Shown here: one piece after another, positions 23,107-35,057 of the stretch
Numbering within the stretch: the stretch's first letter is position 1
Layout of the letters: each line of letters opens with the position of its first letter
Assembly: GCA_002270565.1 (NCBI GenBank)
Contig: NQMI01000027.1
Span: forward strand, 204,988-268,987
Direction: 5' to 3'
Length of the DNA: 64,000 nt
Origin: Stenocarpella maydis
Taxonomy: Eukaryota > Ascomycota > Sordariomycetes > Diaporthales > Diaporthaceae
Translations under genes and position numbers: made by a program
The notes under the pieces: generated by a model
What the model was told of the DNA's origin: nothing
Seen by the model: only the letters and a program-made list of their open reading frames with translations
Databases searched by the model: none

Positions 23107-23203
23107 GGCGTCTTCTGCAGGAGTCTCTATCTCCCGCTGCGTATCTCCGCTGACGGGGCGGAAACGAAGGGACCAGGTTGTAGATGTCGGGCGAAGTTGA
23201 CCT

Positions 23204-23205
23204 GC

Positions 23206-23240
<35 letters not shown>
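23204..23240. repeat. (CTGT)n tetranucleotide repeat
   Basis: About nine copies of CTGT lie roughly 100 nt upstream of the GID7 start, in its probable promoter or leader. Confidence 0.95.
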
Positions 23241-23604
23241 GCGTGCGTGTGGGCTGGTGGGTGGCTATGCTGTGGTGTGCTGTCCGCGGGTGTGTTGTTC
23301 CTGGGAGAGCAGTCTCGGGGGAGGGTACGTGGTCGCAGTAGCTGTCTGTGTGTGTGTATGTTGCGTATGAATTATGGCATATGTGGAGTCTGGAGAGAGA
23401 GGAAGGGTCAGGAGAGCCTGGATGACGGCATCCGCAGGGCGTTGGTCATCTGGGACATGCGGCAGGCTGCTAGCAGCGGTTGCTTATCATGCTCGGTGGT
23501 TGCTTCTGCCGTCCCCCGCTGCTGCTGCTCGGTCGTGGGTATGGTGGTTGTGTCTGGATGCCTGGGCTGCCTTCGTTGCCTCGGTTGGCCTCGTTGGCAC
23601 TGTG

Positions 23605-23608
<4 letters not shown>

Positions 23609-23643
<35 letters not shown>
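23609..23643. repeat. 35-nt poly-A tract
   Basis: An unbroken A run follows GTGGTTT and precedes TAAAGAAG. It lies about 500 nt upstream of GID7. It may be a retroposon tail remnant or a simple homopolymer; no element body is readable beside it. Confidence 0.9.
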
Positions 23644-23645
<2 letters not shown>

Positions 23646-23905
23646 AAGAAGTTGAAAGATGCTGGTGGTGTCGGTAGGGTAGGTGTAGTCGAGTCGGTTG
23701 ATGGGCCAGCAAGTGGTCGGTCGGTCAAGGTGCCACCCACCGGCGAGCACCACACCACCTTCTGGACAGGGGTACGTTGGGCTTGGAGGGACCTTGCCAT
23801 TCCCCATTGCTCTACCAGATACTTACATAGTACTCTCTACACCCAACACACACAGCACCCATGTCTACGACATCCACATGCCTACGACATATATCCATAA
23901 CACCC

Positions 23906-23925
23906 ATATATATATATATATATAT
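23906..23925. repeat. (TA)n microsatellite
   Basis: About ten TA dinucleotides in the GID7-kinase intergenic region. Confidence 0.9.
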
Positions 23926-25130
23926 CCTACTCAAGTACCTGGGTAATTTCATTGTATGGATTGTTACGTCTCCCAACGGGCGATACCTTCCCGTGGAATA
24001 TGTTCTGATGCCAGTGACATACTCGTGTGCCGTCATTTTTTTTGCTGCTTCTAATATCCGATTTCATAATGCCAACGCACAAGGCCGATTCCTCCTGGAT
24101 TGCCTTCCACAATCGGGTTGCGAGAGTCACTGCGGAGGGGGCTCGCCTATTCTTCCTCTTCCTGACCCGGCCATCCTCACAACTGCTCCTTGCTGTCTCT
24201 AGCATTCGATCCGCGTCACATGAGCGCCACCACCCCAGAGGCGAGCTAGTGGGGAGGAGGCTTTGACCGTGTCCTGCTAGGGAGGACTGCAAAGATAACC
24301 AAAGATTATGTGTCCGGCAGCGGCAACAGCGGTTTAGGAAATAAACCAAGGCGCGTTTTTACTGGTCGATTGATTAATTGCTGCTACACCACGATGCTGA
24401 GCAAGTGCACTCGCCTTTTTTTGCATTTCGAGGTCGGCTCCTGGCCGTACTGGTGGTACATGGGTTTTGGCTATATGAGACAGACTGTTTGTCCCGTGTT
24501 CAGCCTACTTACTATCTGCTTGCTGGTGAGGCTGGCGAGGCTACTGCCGGCCCTCCTTTGTCTCTTTCTCAGCTCCGCGGCGCCGCATACCTAGGCAATG
24601 AGCCTACCGCCTGCCTGCCTATGTCTCCAAGTGTTTCAACTCCTTCGACCCCGACGCTGGCAATGGACCCGGGGCGCTAGAGTTACAGCCAGCCGCCGTC
24701 CCCAGGCGATTGGGTCGACCCTCACTCAGCTGGGCAGCATGAATACTGTGCCTGTCTCATCCCTCTGTGGCGCACCCGTGATGCTGGACGCATGATTTGC
24801 CTTTCCGGCTGTCGCGTAGCACCCGTAAGGTTGGTTGCGGAAAGGTCTTCTCCCTGTCCCGCTCGCCCATCCGCACCCTCGGACTCGAGGCTTGCTTACA
24901 GTAACCAGCCCAATGGTAGGGGGCCGGCCAGCACACCTGAGACAGCAACAACAATGGCAGCCTATGCACTAGGTTGTCGTCCTCGGGCTTTCTTCTTGAC
25001 CATCACTTCAGGAAGTACATGGTGGCACTTTAATCATAACCCACTGTTTCCTCTGTCGGCTTCAGCTACTGATTGGTAGAGACCCTCCGTTCCGGATCAC
25101 TTGTTCTTGGCCCTGCGGGGAGCCGGATCC

Positions 25131-27158
25131 ATGTTGCCCGACGGCTTTGTCCCGGCGCCTGAGCGCAACCCTCACCTCTACGGGCCCAGGGCCAGACAGA
25201 ACAGGGCCAAGTGCTCACAGCTGGCCGCCGATTTCTTCAGGGACAGCGTGAAGCGGGCTCGCGAGCGGAATCTACGGTCAGTGCCGATGGGTCCCCGTGT
25301 CCATGGTGAGCCCAGAGGCTGAAACTCCCTACAGGCAGAATGAGTTGGAGCAACGCCTGAGGGACCCGAGATGCAGCCAGGAGACATCGTGGGCCAACGC
25401 AGGGCGGCAGGAGGCCAAGTATCTGCGGTTCCTCAGGACCCGCAACAAGGCCGACGACTATGAGACCATCAAGCTCATCGGGAAGGGTGCTTTTGGCGAG
25501 GTCAAGCTGGTTCGCAAGAAAACAGACGGCAGGATCTACGCACTAAAATCCCTGGTCAAGACGCAGATGATTGCTGGAGACCAGGTCGCCCGGGTGCGAG
25601 CAGAAAGGGACATACTCGCAGAGTCCGATAGCCCATGGGTCGTCAAGCTGTACACGACGTTCCAGGATACTAGATTCCTGTATATGTTGATGGAGTTCCT
25701 TCAGGGAGGGGACCTGATGACCATGTTGATAAAGTACGACATATTCAGCGAGGACATCACACGCTTCTATGTCGCTGAGATTATCATGGCCATCGAGGCC
25801 GTGCACAGACTCGAGTTCATACACAGGTAAAAGAGAAGAACCCAACAGCTGTCCGTACGTGTCACCAGGGCTCTGCTAAAGCTGCAGGACAGAGACATCA
25901 AGCCAGACAACATCCTGCTGGACCGTGGCGGCCACGTCAAGCTCACGGATTTCGGACTCTCGACCGGCTTCCGGAAGTTGCACGATAATAACTATTATCG
26001 CCAGCTCCTGAGCGGCGGCGCGGATGGCCCCTCGCGCAACTCACAAAACTTCGATCGATACTCTGTCAACATCGACCAGATCAGCCTGACTGTTAGTAAC
26101 CGCGCACAAATCAACGAGTGGCGGAAGGCGCGTCGTCTGATGGCTTATTCCGCCGTTGGCACACCAGACTGTCAGCTCCTCCAGAATGTCTCACGCCAGC
26201 CTCGCGACGAGGTATTAACCAGCCACAGATATCGCACCAGAGATCCTGACTGGGAATGGGTACTCGTTTGACTGTGACTGGGTATGTCACTATTCCTCTT
26301 TCTCATCAACAAGACCTCCTCACCAACGCTAACTCGCATGACCGCAGTGGTCGCTCGGCACGATCATGTTTGAGTGTCTTGTCGGCTGGCCCCCTTTCGT
26401 AAGCAGCTTCTGGAGTCATTTCAAACCCGCCTTGGAATAAGAAATTCCCTCCCGGAGCCTCTATCTCAAATGCTATGGCCATACTATGGCCCGATCCACG
26501 CTGTGTTTAAATGAAACCCCTTCCATGGTTCTTTGAAAGCTGACTTTCAATGCTGCAGTGTGCCGAGGACCGGCGAGACGTCTACCGGAAGATAGTCAAC
26601 TGGCAGAATTGCCTCTATTTCCCAGACGATGTCCGTGTAGGCCATTACGCCGAGCACCTCATCCGAAGGTATGCCTTCCATCCCCCGCCCCCAACCACTC
26701 ACCCATCCATACACGCAGACAACACAGGGACGAGTATTTCGCACCCGCCCCCCTACTCCTTTACCCAGAAACCAAAACGCAAATGGGGAATCAATATGCC
26801 CACCTGTGTCCAACTCGTCCGTTCCCATCTAACCACACCACAAACGCGCAGCCTCGTCTGCAACAGCGAGAACCGCCTCGGCCGCGGCGGCGCCCAAGAG
26901 CTCAAGGGCCACCCCTTCTTCGCGGGCGTCGACTTCGACAACCTCCGCCGCTTCCGCGCCCCCTTCGAGCCGCGACTCTCGTCCGACATCGACACCGCCT
27001 ACTTCCCCACCGAGGACCTGGAGCAGCAGGCGGCAAACGCCATGGACGTCGATGGCGGGCTCGAAGCCGCCGCTGCGCCCGAGCAGCACGAGACTCCCGA
27101 GATGACGCTGCCTTTTATAGGGTATACGTTTAAGCGATTTGAGAATAACTTCCGCTGA
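25131..27158 (+). CDS. NDR/LATS-family kinase, COT-1-like, short N-terminus
   Basis: AGC-class Ser/Thr kinase of the NDR family (COT-1, Orb6, Cbk1), which controls polar growth together with Mob proteins. Seven exons: 25131-25276, 25335-25826, 25893-26170, 26229-26281, 26348-26398, 26559-26668 and 26852-27158, giving 478 aa. The Mob-binding NTR is DFFRDSVKRARERNLR. The kinase domain shows GKGAFGEV, the ATP Lys in YALKSLV, HRDIKPDN (joined across intron 2) and DFGLSTGF. The NDR-type insert has SLTVSNRAQINEWRKARR, followed by SAVGTPDYIAPEI and the hydrophobic motif FIGYTFKRF. All key residues are present, so the kinase should be active. It lacks the long Gln-rich extension of Neurospora COT-1 and may be a paralogue. 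The TAG at 25077 closes the frame upstream, leaving an extra 5' exon possible. Confidence 0.9.
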
Positions 27159-30100
27159 AGAGGGGAGGGGGTAAGGTGGTTGTCTGAGCTTGTGTGTGGA
27201 TTTTGTTCAGGTAGATGGGATGGAAGGTAGGTCACTGTCTATCCTGTTATGCTTCAATTTTTTCTTCTGGGGTATAGGCACATAATGATGCACTAATCTC
27301 GTATGTTCCGTTTACGTGCATTTTTATCGCCCGTCTCTTGCTGTCATCAAGTCGAGCCTGACCCAGTTCAGAACCGTGGCTGCGTGAGTGACAGGGCTGG
27401 TATGATATTCCCCCTTCCTGAGCTTGCAAATAGCTACTGTATGGCCCAGTTGGACCCATCAGTTGTATCAACCCCGTATTTATGATCTGTTCGTAGCATG
27501 CGATCACCTCAATAAGGTTGCGGGTGATCTACCATCACATGGCCCAGGTCAGAATTATGGTGGGTGGACTCCCACAACTAGTTATGCGCATGTGGGATGA
27601 AGCTCACGGAATCATGGAATTTGCCCATAGAGCTTGGGGGATATTTGAGTCACCCCCCTTCGCCACCATTTCCCAGGCCACGCCCTTACTGAGAAACCCC
27701 TTAACAGTCTTGGTAGAAGCGTGCCTCAAGCTTGTCTCGACGTCAGCGAGCCATTACTTTCGTCGAAGACGGCACTTGGGGGCCGGAGGTCTCCCTCGAG
27801 GGATTCAATACCCGTAAACGCTGCAATATATGAACCAGCCTGCCTCCGAGAAAAGGGGACAACGCCATACACATTGCAAAAGATCAAGCAACTTGGGATT
27901 GCCCAGGTCCGAGTACCCTGCAGACAGCCTAGCTTCATCCTGTAGCCGCGGCCAGGGTGAAGGACTACCACCGACGTAAGGATCAAACATCAGCACCGCC
28001 ATCACGGGGATTCTCTGCAGTGCCAGAGAACCCTTGTCTGACTCGGAGGTGCGGAGGGTAACACAGCCCCTTCGCAACATGGACCACTTTTGCCGGGTTC
28101 TCGGACCGCCTCATCCTTCCTATATGGCGTGGCGAAGTATGCGGAAGTGCCTTTCGTCAGCACTCCGTACCCACTTTCACACGCCCGCCACGCTGACTGA
28201 CGCATTGAAACATGTAGGTATGGTATGCAGTGCTTACAGTGGCCCCGTTCCCTCCCGTTCAAAACTCAGAAAAACGCTCACATGGCCGAGGACTCGCGCA
28301 TTGCACCAAGGGTCCGGTCTTTACCGCATCCCTAGAGCGTGTTTCCGCACTGTTACCAACGAGGCAGTTGCGGATGATGCTTGTGACCCATGCGCCGTAA
28401 TAATCCGTGGCAAACGTGCCCGACATGAGTAACTCGACTGTTGGAAACCACGCGACAACACCTCGGGGCGCATCAAGCCCTGTACGTGACTGGGCCGCGG
28501 ACTCAGCAGGGCCCCAGATAGTTCTGGAAGACTAGATGGCCGGACTTTTTAGCACGCGCTTGAAGACCGGATTCAAAGACCCGCCGGTGGGCGAAAGACA
28601 TGCCTCAACGCCCTGGTGCTTGGCGATCTGCAGGGGAGTGGATGCGGTCAAGAGGATTTCAAAAACCACTGAGCCCTGTTCTTTGGACAGACGGCTGTCT
28701 CGACAAGCCGCCATGGGGATCATCCTAGGAAGACATGTATTGTACCATACTAGTTGGGCAGCTCGGTGCCATTTCCAACGCCACCGTCGTCACTGGACAT
28801 ACTGCACTCTATCTGAAGCAGGTATCAAGATTCCCGAGTGAAACACGATACGTGATCTGCAGCGGGACCATGATGTTTTATAGAGTCCTCTGGCGTAGAG
28901 GAAGTGCTGCCGATGTTGACCTATACAAGACAGTAATAACATACAGAGCAGCACATACCAACAGGGCTAGCAGTACCGGCAGACCGCACCACCACCCCGT
29001 CCTTTTGCATAGCCGAGAGGATTCGTCTCAATATCCCCGATAACATATCACTTATAACCGCATCTTGATGATCAGTCATCCGACAGGGGTGCGAACAGGC
29101 GGAAACGGCGAAGGAGGAAATAAGAATCTCAACCGGTCGCCTGGAGCTGCTTATGCAGACGAACCCTTGCAGCCGGCCCGGCAGAGCAAAGCCCGGGGGC
29201 ATGGGGACCCCAGCAGCTCCTTCTCGTCACTTGACCTGCTCCCCCCCCCCCTTGCCCAGCGGCTCATGATGATGCTGCCTGGCGATGAAACAAACCCACA
29301 TCCCTCTGATGACCAGAAGAGCACCAGTACTCTGAGGTTAGGGGTCTATAGCCAAATAGCGCTGCTATATAGTACTTGCCCACAAGACAGGGTAACTTTG
29401 CTTTAGTAGGTTTTCTAACTATCAAAACTGTACCAGTTGTCAACTGCGATACAAGATTCTATACCAAAGGGATGGGAGGGGCGCCCGCTGGCCCATTACT
29501 CGTGGCCCCAGGGCGAGTTGGATGAGGCCCCGAGGCAAGCGGACGCTCGTCAGACGGGAAGCCTGACAGGCACCGCAAAGTGCTGCCTGGGACACGGGCT
29601 CAGGTGGGTCTGGGAGACCAAGAGATCGGAAGGGGAAGAGATGAGCGAATGCGTCACCCAAGCACGGCAGCTAGTGATCCCTTCTCAGCTGCCCAGAAGC
29701 AGGTAAGCCTGCCGGCGGCGATGATCGCGGGCAGGCCGCATCAGACCTAGAGGAAAATAGGCTTCATCAGCAGCGGGAGATGAGTGAGAGAGGGCGTGCA
29801 GGGCCTGATGGGCACCGCGGCAGGCTAAGGGCGTTCAGACTGCCTCCCCCCACCCCCCAAAAAAAAACCATGGTGAGCAATCGATATCTTGCATAGTATT
29901 ATGTCCCCACGGAGCCCTTCGGATGGTCGCTGGGCCGATTACAGGATGGTCATGACGGACCCGTCGGTGTGGATCATTTTGACATTGCACTATCGACCAC
30001 CCGGATTGCCTCACCGTGCCTGTCGATGGTGGTCCTTTTGCGTAGCGCAGCCTGGGCTGCGGGTCCTTGCTTACGGTTGCAATTCCCAGAGCCTCGGTGT

Positions 30101-30640
30101 CAGTCCTGAGGGCCAAGGCGCCGTGCGCAATCCTTAACGCTAGGAAAGGGGACCAGGAAAATAATGGGGGGGGGGGCTTTCCGCGGAGACTGGAGGGCAT
30201 TGCAGAGTGTGACGGCAAAGCAGACGATCACCATGAAGGTCAGGATGTGTCTCGGAGCCTGTTGTTGCGAGACTAGCGATAACGGCATGATACGAGACGT
30301 ACAAGATAATCGACCTTTATATGACGTCCACTACAATTGGTGAGAAATAAGTTTCTCGGTTGTTGGCTCTCCGCAGTGTCGGACCATGCATGAGCTCGCC
30401 CCAACAAACCATGTGGTTGGCAGGCCTGCCCGATCCGGCAGTCTCACCCATACGAGCGGAATCCGCCCGTTTGAACCAGACGGCTGGGACCATCTGGGGT
30501 AAGACACGACCAGTCTGAGCAATAACCTTGGGTATACGCCCATACGAGCAGGTTTTCTTGAGACGAATCCACTTGGAGGGCCCCATCATGTCTGTGGTTC
30601 AACCCCTGCGACCCAAGTACAGTGCGTCCTAAATGCAAGA
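27159..30640. other. gene desert, part 1
   Basis: Starts with the kinase 3' UTR. No reading frame on either strand shows a recognisable domain, and none longer than about 135 codons occurs. Base composition is not AT-rich, so this is not a strongly RIP-mutated block. The minus frame at 28532-28723 is compositionally protein-like but matches nothing I know. Confidence 0.5.
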
Positions 30641-32058
30641 CGTCTGCCTACACAGCCAGGTGTACTGGTATCCCCCCCACCCCATTCTCCTCAACGACCT
30701 CGGCAGCCTCTGGGACTGTGGTCAAGGAAGCCCGGTTGCGTGGAGCCCAGACACGGTCTTGTGCCTTACCGGCTGCCTGGCTAGCAGAGCGGGACGGGGT
30801 CATGGGGACATGGAGAGCCAAGCCGCAATGGTATGTGGGATGAATAGTGTACGTTGAAGCCATTGTCTCGGCTTCATTCCGAGTCGGTATAGTCAGCAGT
30901 GCGGAAGCCTGGCGAGGATATCGCAGGATGTGAGGGGCACGCCCCGTAGCCAAATATCCGACCGGGCCGAAGGGGGAGGGGCTCGGCCGCAGCAGGGTGC
31001 TGCTTGCAATTCACCCAGGGCGTTGATCACTGGTACATAAAACCAGGGGCTGAAAAGGGCATGCTTGAGAAGGGCCGTCGGGCAGGTATACTATTGTACA
31101 TAGTAGATGGATGATACACAGATAGCACCAACCACCAGGGCCACGAGAGGAGCCCTCTGGACACGTGCTAGGATCTTGATGCACGCGGCCGGGGCTGTCA
31201 CAAATCCTCCGCCGATCACGAACAGAGGCGACCTGGAGAAGGACGTGGCGAGCCCAAGAGCGAAGCCCGAGGTTGGTGTCACGATGTCTGGGTTAACCAC
31301 GTGGCACGGCCAGCACCAGTGCTCGGAAGATGGGCGAGAAGGGGCCGGCAGCCCCTTGGTGCCAGGAACCAGTAGTGGATGCAGCCCCCCGGGCGGCCTG
31401 CGCCTAGGAACACGCTGCACAGAGCAGTCCTAACGCAGGGGCTGCTGGAATGGGGGACAGCCACCTGCAAGACTGCGAAATGGACCGGCCGGGTGACCCG
31501 TCCGGGCTGGCATCAGCATTGACACTGGCGTCTTGTGGCTGCCTGTCCGCATGCAAGCTGGAAGACAAAGTCTGTGCAGTGCAGGCTGGTCAGGAGGGAC
31601 TGGAGCAGAGTTCATCTAGTCTGGACAAATGGAGCAAGACGCCGGGCTTGATGCCTCAATCGGACCTGGTCTGAGCCTAAATTTAGCGCATGGGTGCAGT
31701 GCGTGGTAAGGTAGGTAGGCAAGCCTGCTGCATGATTGCACGGAATACGGACGGGACTCGGAGTAATTGTAGTGTGCTTGCGACGGAGGGCTTCGCTGTC
31801 GTTCCGCAGGCCGGATTGTCTGGTCTAGTGTAGTGTATAATGGACTGGGCGGACGAGAGTGCTGAGCGGGTGGGAGTTGTTCGGTCTCGAATGCTCGGCT
31901 GGTCGATGAGAGGCGGCCAAAATTGGAATATTGGGGGTTCCCTGCCGCAGAAGCAGATCTGGAGGGCCATCAGATCCTAAAGTCGTCGAGTGCCGAAGAA
32001 AAAAAGCAAAGAGAAACAGGGGGGTCTTGACAGCCGGACGATCGATGAAGCCATCATG

Positions 32059-32100
32059 CCCAGCCCAGCCCAGCCCAGCCCAGCCCAGCCCAGCCAGCCC
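32059..32100. repeat. (CCCAG)n pentanucleotide repeat
   Basis: About eight tandem CCCAG units with one shortened unit near the end, in the gene desert. Confidence 0.95.
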
Positions 32101-33763
32101 AACGCAGCCATCGCATCTGCCATGGTAATGCTATGTAATATACGGAATGGTGGTAAGCGGGGAGACCATGATGTTGTTATTCACGAGAGGATTTGTCCCT
32201 CGGCATCGCAAGCCTAACCCGGAACCAAGCGCCTCAGGTCAAGGGGCTCTGATTCAGTTGTTTGTTTCGTACATGTACCAACACTGCAACCTACGTTCTT
32301 AGGTACCCAGATAGTCACCATCACGTACGCACGGCAGATCTGTAATAAGATTGCAGTCAAGCGGTGAGGTATGATGACGAGACTTGAGATTGTGAACAAG
32401 CCCGGCCGACGGCTTCTTGGCTCATCTTGGACGGGACACGGGGCCGTGCCAGTTCCACTCGGCGGGACGCTGAGTTGACGAATCGACGACGTGCTCGTTT
32501 ATTGCGGGTTGGGATTGTGTTATTAGCCTGATTCGGGTAGAGCCGTCGACGGCTTCGCAGCGGCCCACACAGTCCGACGACAGGGACATCAGACGGAAGG
32601 CATGCGTCTTGGCCACACGCGCATGCACAGTGGATTATCCAGCATCTCCCTGGTGGCTTCCACACTGTGCACCACACCTCCACCCACCCTCACCTCCAAC
32701 ATACTAGTGTACTGTGTGTGTATTCTCTCATCACGATGCGGAAAACGCACACACGACAACGGGCCACAGGGAGTATAACAAAGTATAACATAGTGGTCCA
32801 GCCCAAGCCTCCCCCATCATCTCCCGACAGTAACCACGGGTCCGACTCCCAACACAGGCCCGTGGCTGACTGAACAATTCACTCTCGGTCGGCAGCACGC
32901 ATCATCATGACCCTTGCTGCACGCAGTGCACTGTCTCGCACCACATGCCTGCGGCTCCCTGCGTGTCGTGCAGCCCACGGCCGCGCGTGCAGCGGAGCGT
33001 CGAACTGCAACTGCGCGCAGCATCGTTGTTCTTGTCTCACCAAAAAGCATCTATACGAGCTCGCAGCACACTCCGCCCCCCTTCCCCGGGACCCTCCTCC
33101 TCACCCCCAACAACGCAATATGTGAAACCTCGAACGTTGCGCAACATGACGACCGTGCGCCCGCCGCAGGCGTCCGTAGACTAGCTGCAGCCAGTACTTG
33201 GCGAGTCTGGCTGGCGTCCGGGCCGACGCTGATCGACGACGGCGGAGCACCAAAAGGTCTGAATCCACCCGCCGGAGTCTCTCGAATGCGCCAACCAGCA
33301 TGGAGACCCCAGAGTCAAAGCGTGACGAAGCGACTTCGGCCTCGCAGTCCAGAAGAAACAACCATAAGAAAAAGAAACCACTCAGGCCCACTACCCCTGG
33401 TTGCGTGCCGCCCTCCCAAACCCAAAGACAGGCCGCAGCTGCTGGGCAGGCCGGCCACGGCTGCTGTCGTTGACTGACTTTATTGCAGCAGCACTCGATG
33501 GTAGAGTAGATCTCGCGCCGCTAGCACCGACTGGCTAAGCCCAAGCTCGCGCGTCCTCCTGTTACACCGCAGCGGGGAGCAGGGGACCATGTTGCATTCC
33601 CATCGCTGGGACATGGTGTAGTGTAGTGTACGGAGTACCTACATGCCAGGGGCTTGAACGCAATTGCAACTGTGAGGTCGCCAGCTGTGCTGCTGGGACG
33701 GCGGCCAGGACATGTCAAGCCACAATATTCACGTCGCCGTTGGGGTTGGCCACCTTGGCCTTG

Positions 33764-33789
33764 ACCTTGACCTGACCTGACCTGACCTC
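33764..33789. repeat. (ACCTTG/ACCTG)n short repeat
   Basis: ACCTTG units followed by three ACCTG units. Short tandem repeat in non-coding DNA. Confidence 0.7.
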
Positions 33790-35057
33790 AAGACTCCTGT
33801 TGGCGGCCCACGCTTCCAACGCCCACCCCACTCCCCAGACAGCAGCGCCAGCACACCTGCAAGGGCGCCAGCCTAGCGCCTCTGCCCGCTGTTCTTGCTG
33901 CAATGGCCACCGCGCTTCCTGTTGACATGTCCTCCCACAAGCTGCACAAGTCACTGGTTGAGCGGTGCCCGCACACCTCAGGACATGTGACGGGTGCGCG
34001 CATGGTTCTCCCTGGTGTAGCCCAGCCGTCCGGGAAAGCCAAGAGGCATCTCTGATCGGCAATGGAAGCTGTGGAGACGTTGCCCGCCGGTGGAAAGCTG
34101 GAAATTGGCAGGCCCTGCATCATGGTACCTGGATGGCGACTTCCTCCCTGCTGGCTGCAGGATGCAATTCGCTTGCTGGAGGGGGATCCACCTCTGCTGG
34201 GTTATTGGAATCGCCCCCAACCCAGAACCGGGCCTGACCAATGTACAATGATGTGCGTGTGCCTGAAAAGTCAATCAGACACGCCGGGACAGCAGACGAA
34301 CGTCCTAGCCGTGCGCTAGGAGGAATCTACGATACCCCGATGGTGCAAGCCGCCCCTGGCTCCAGCAGACACACAAGAGAGACTTGCCCTGGTCCGTTTC
34401 AGGCCTGTCAATATCCATCTTGTTTTATTACGCCCATCCCGGCAGCTTTTCTTTCCACTTCTTCGTTTAATCTGTACGGGGCCCACATGCACGATCTGGT
34501 TGCAAGCCGCCCCTTTGATTCAATCAACTGCATGGAGGCCACCTTTTATGACCACATCGGCCAATTGCCTCGTCTAGATTGCGCCCCATGGGTTATTTCT
34601 TCCAGGCTTGTCCCTGTTTCCTCCCGCATCCAGATGAAGAAGACTGTGTTCCTTCTTTCCCTGCTGCAGGCAGTGACGCTTCACCTTCCAGGGACTCCGC
34701 CCGCCCGTACCTATTTTATCCCCCCCCCCCTTCTTCCGCTACCTTAAAACAGGATCCTCGGTGAAGGGGCAGGGTGTGCTTGTCTTCTGCTGGACGTGAA
34801 GAAAATCAAGGACAGGAGTGGCAGAGACACAGACATACAGCCCTTATCCCGGCCCGGCCCCGTGCTGAACTGCCTTGCATTTCTTCTTCATCATGTGTGT
34901 CGGTTAATGCCTAATCATCACTCGCAACATTCCTCAACCCACCCTGGACTGTGCGCTCTCGTCTTGCACAGAGGATCTGAGGATTTCTCACGGTGAACCT
35001 GCCAAGGTTGCCCACCCGCACCCACACCAGACCGGTCGGTCTGTAAAGCACGACAAC

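Larger units (their letters stand above)
23107..25130. other. divergent GID7-NDR kinase intergenic region
   Basis: Two kilobases between two divergent 5' ends. They contain a (CTGT)n repeat, a 35-nt poly-A tract and a (TA)n run, annotated separately. Short frames near 24027-24680 have no domain. The COT-1-like gene could have an upstream exon here, since its frame is open back to 25080 behind a possible TAG acceptor, but none is recognisable. Confidence 0.5.
30641..35057. other. gene desert, part 2
   Basis: No gene is supported. A (CCCAG)n array and an ACCTG array are listed separately. The minus frame 31091-31420 has two hydrophobic stretches near its end but no known family. The last few hundred bases before 35058 are C/T-rich and are probably the promoter and leader of the PH-like gene. 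Confidence 0.5.

Noticed and set aside
23470..23807. Frames with poly-Phe/poly-Lys around 23.6 kb
   Set aside because: Produced by the 35-nt A run; no domain or splice signals.
30648..30953. Possible short-chain dehydrogenase fragment (PEAAEVVEENG)
   Set aside because: Only a dozen residues resemble the family, the frame stops at once and no Rossmann glycine motif is found upstream.
31091..31420. Minus frame with two hydrophobic segments
   Set aside because: No family match, no splice partners and no promoter signals; composition alone is not enough.
32059..32100. CRISPR-like array
   Set aside because: It is a simple pentanucleotide repeat in a eukaryotic genome, without spacers.
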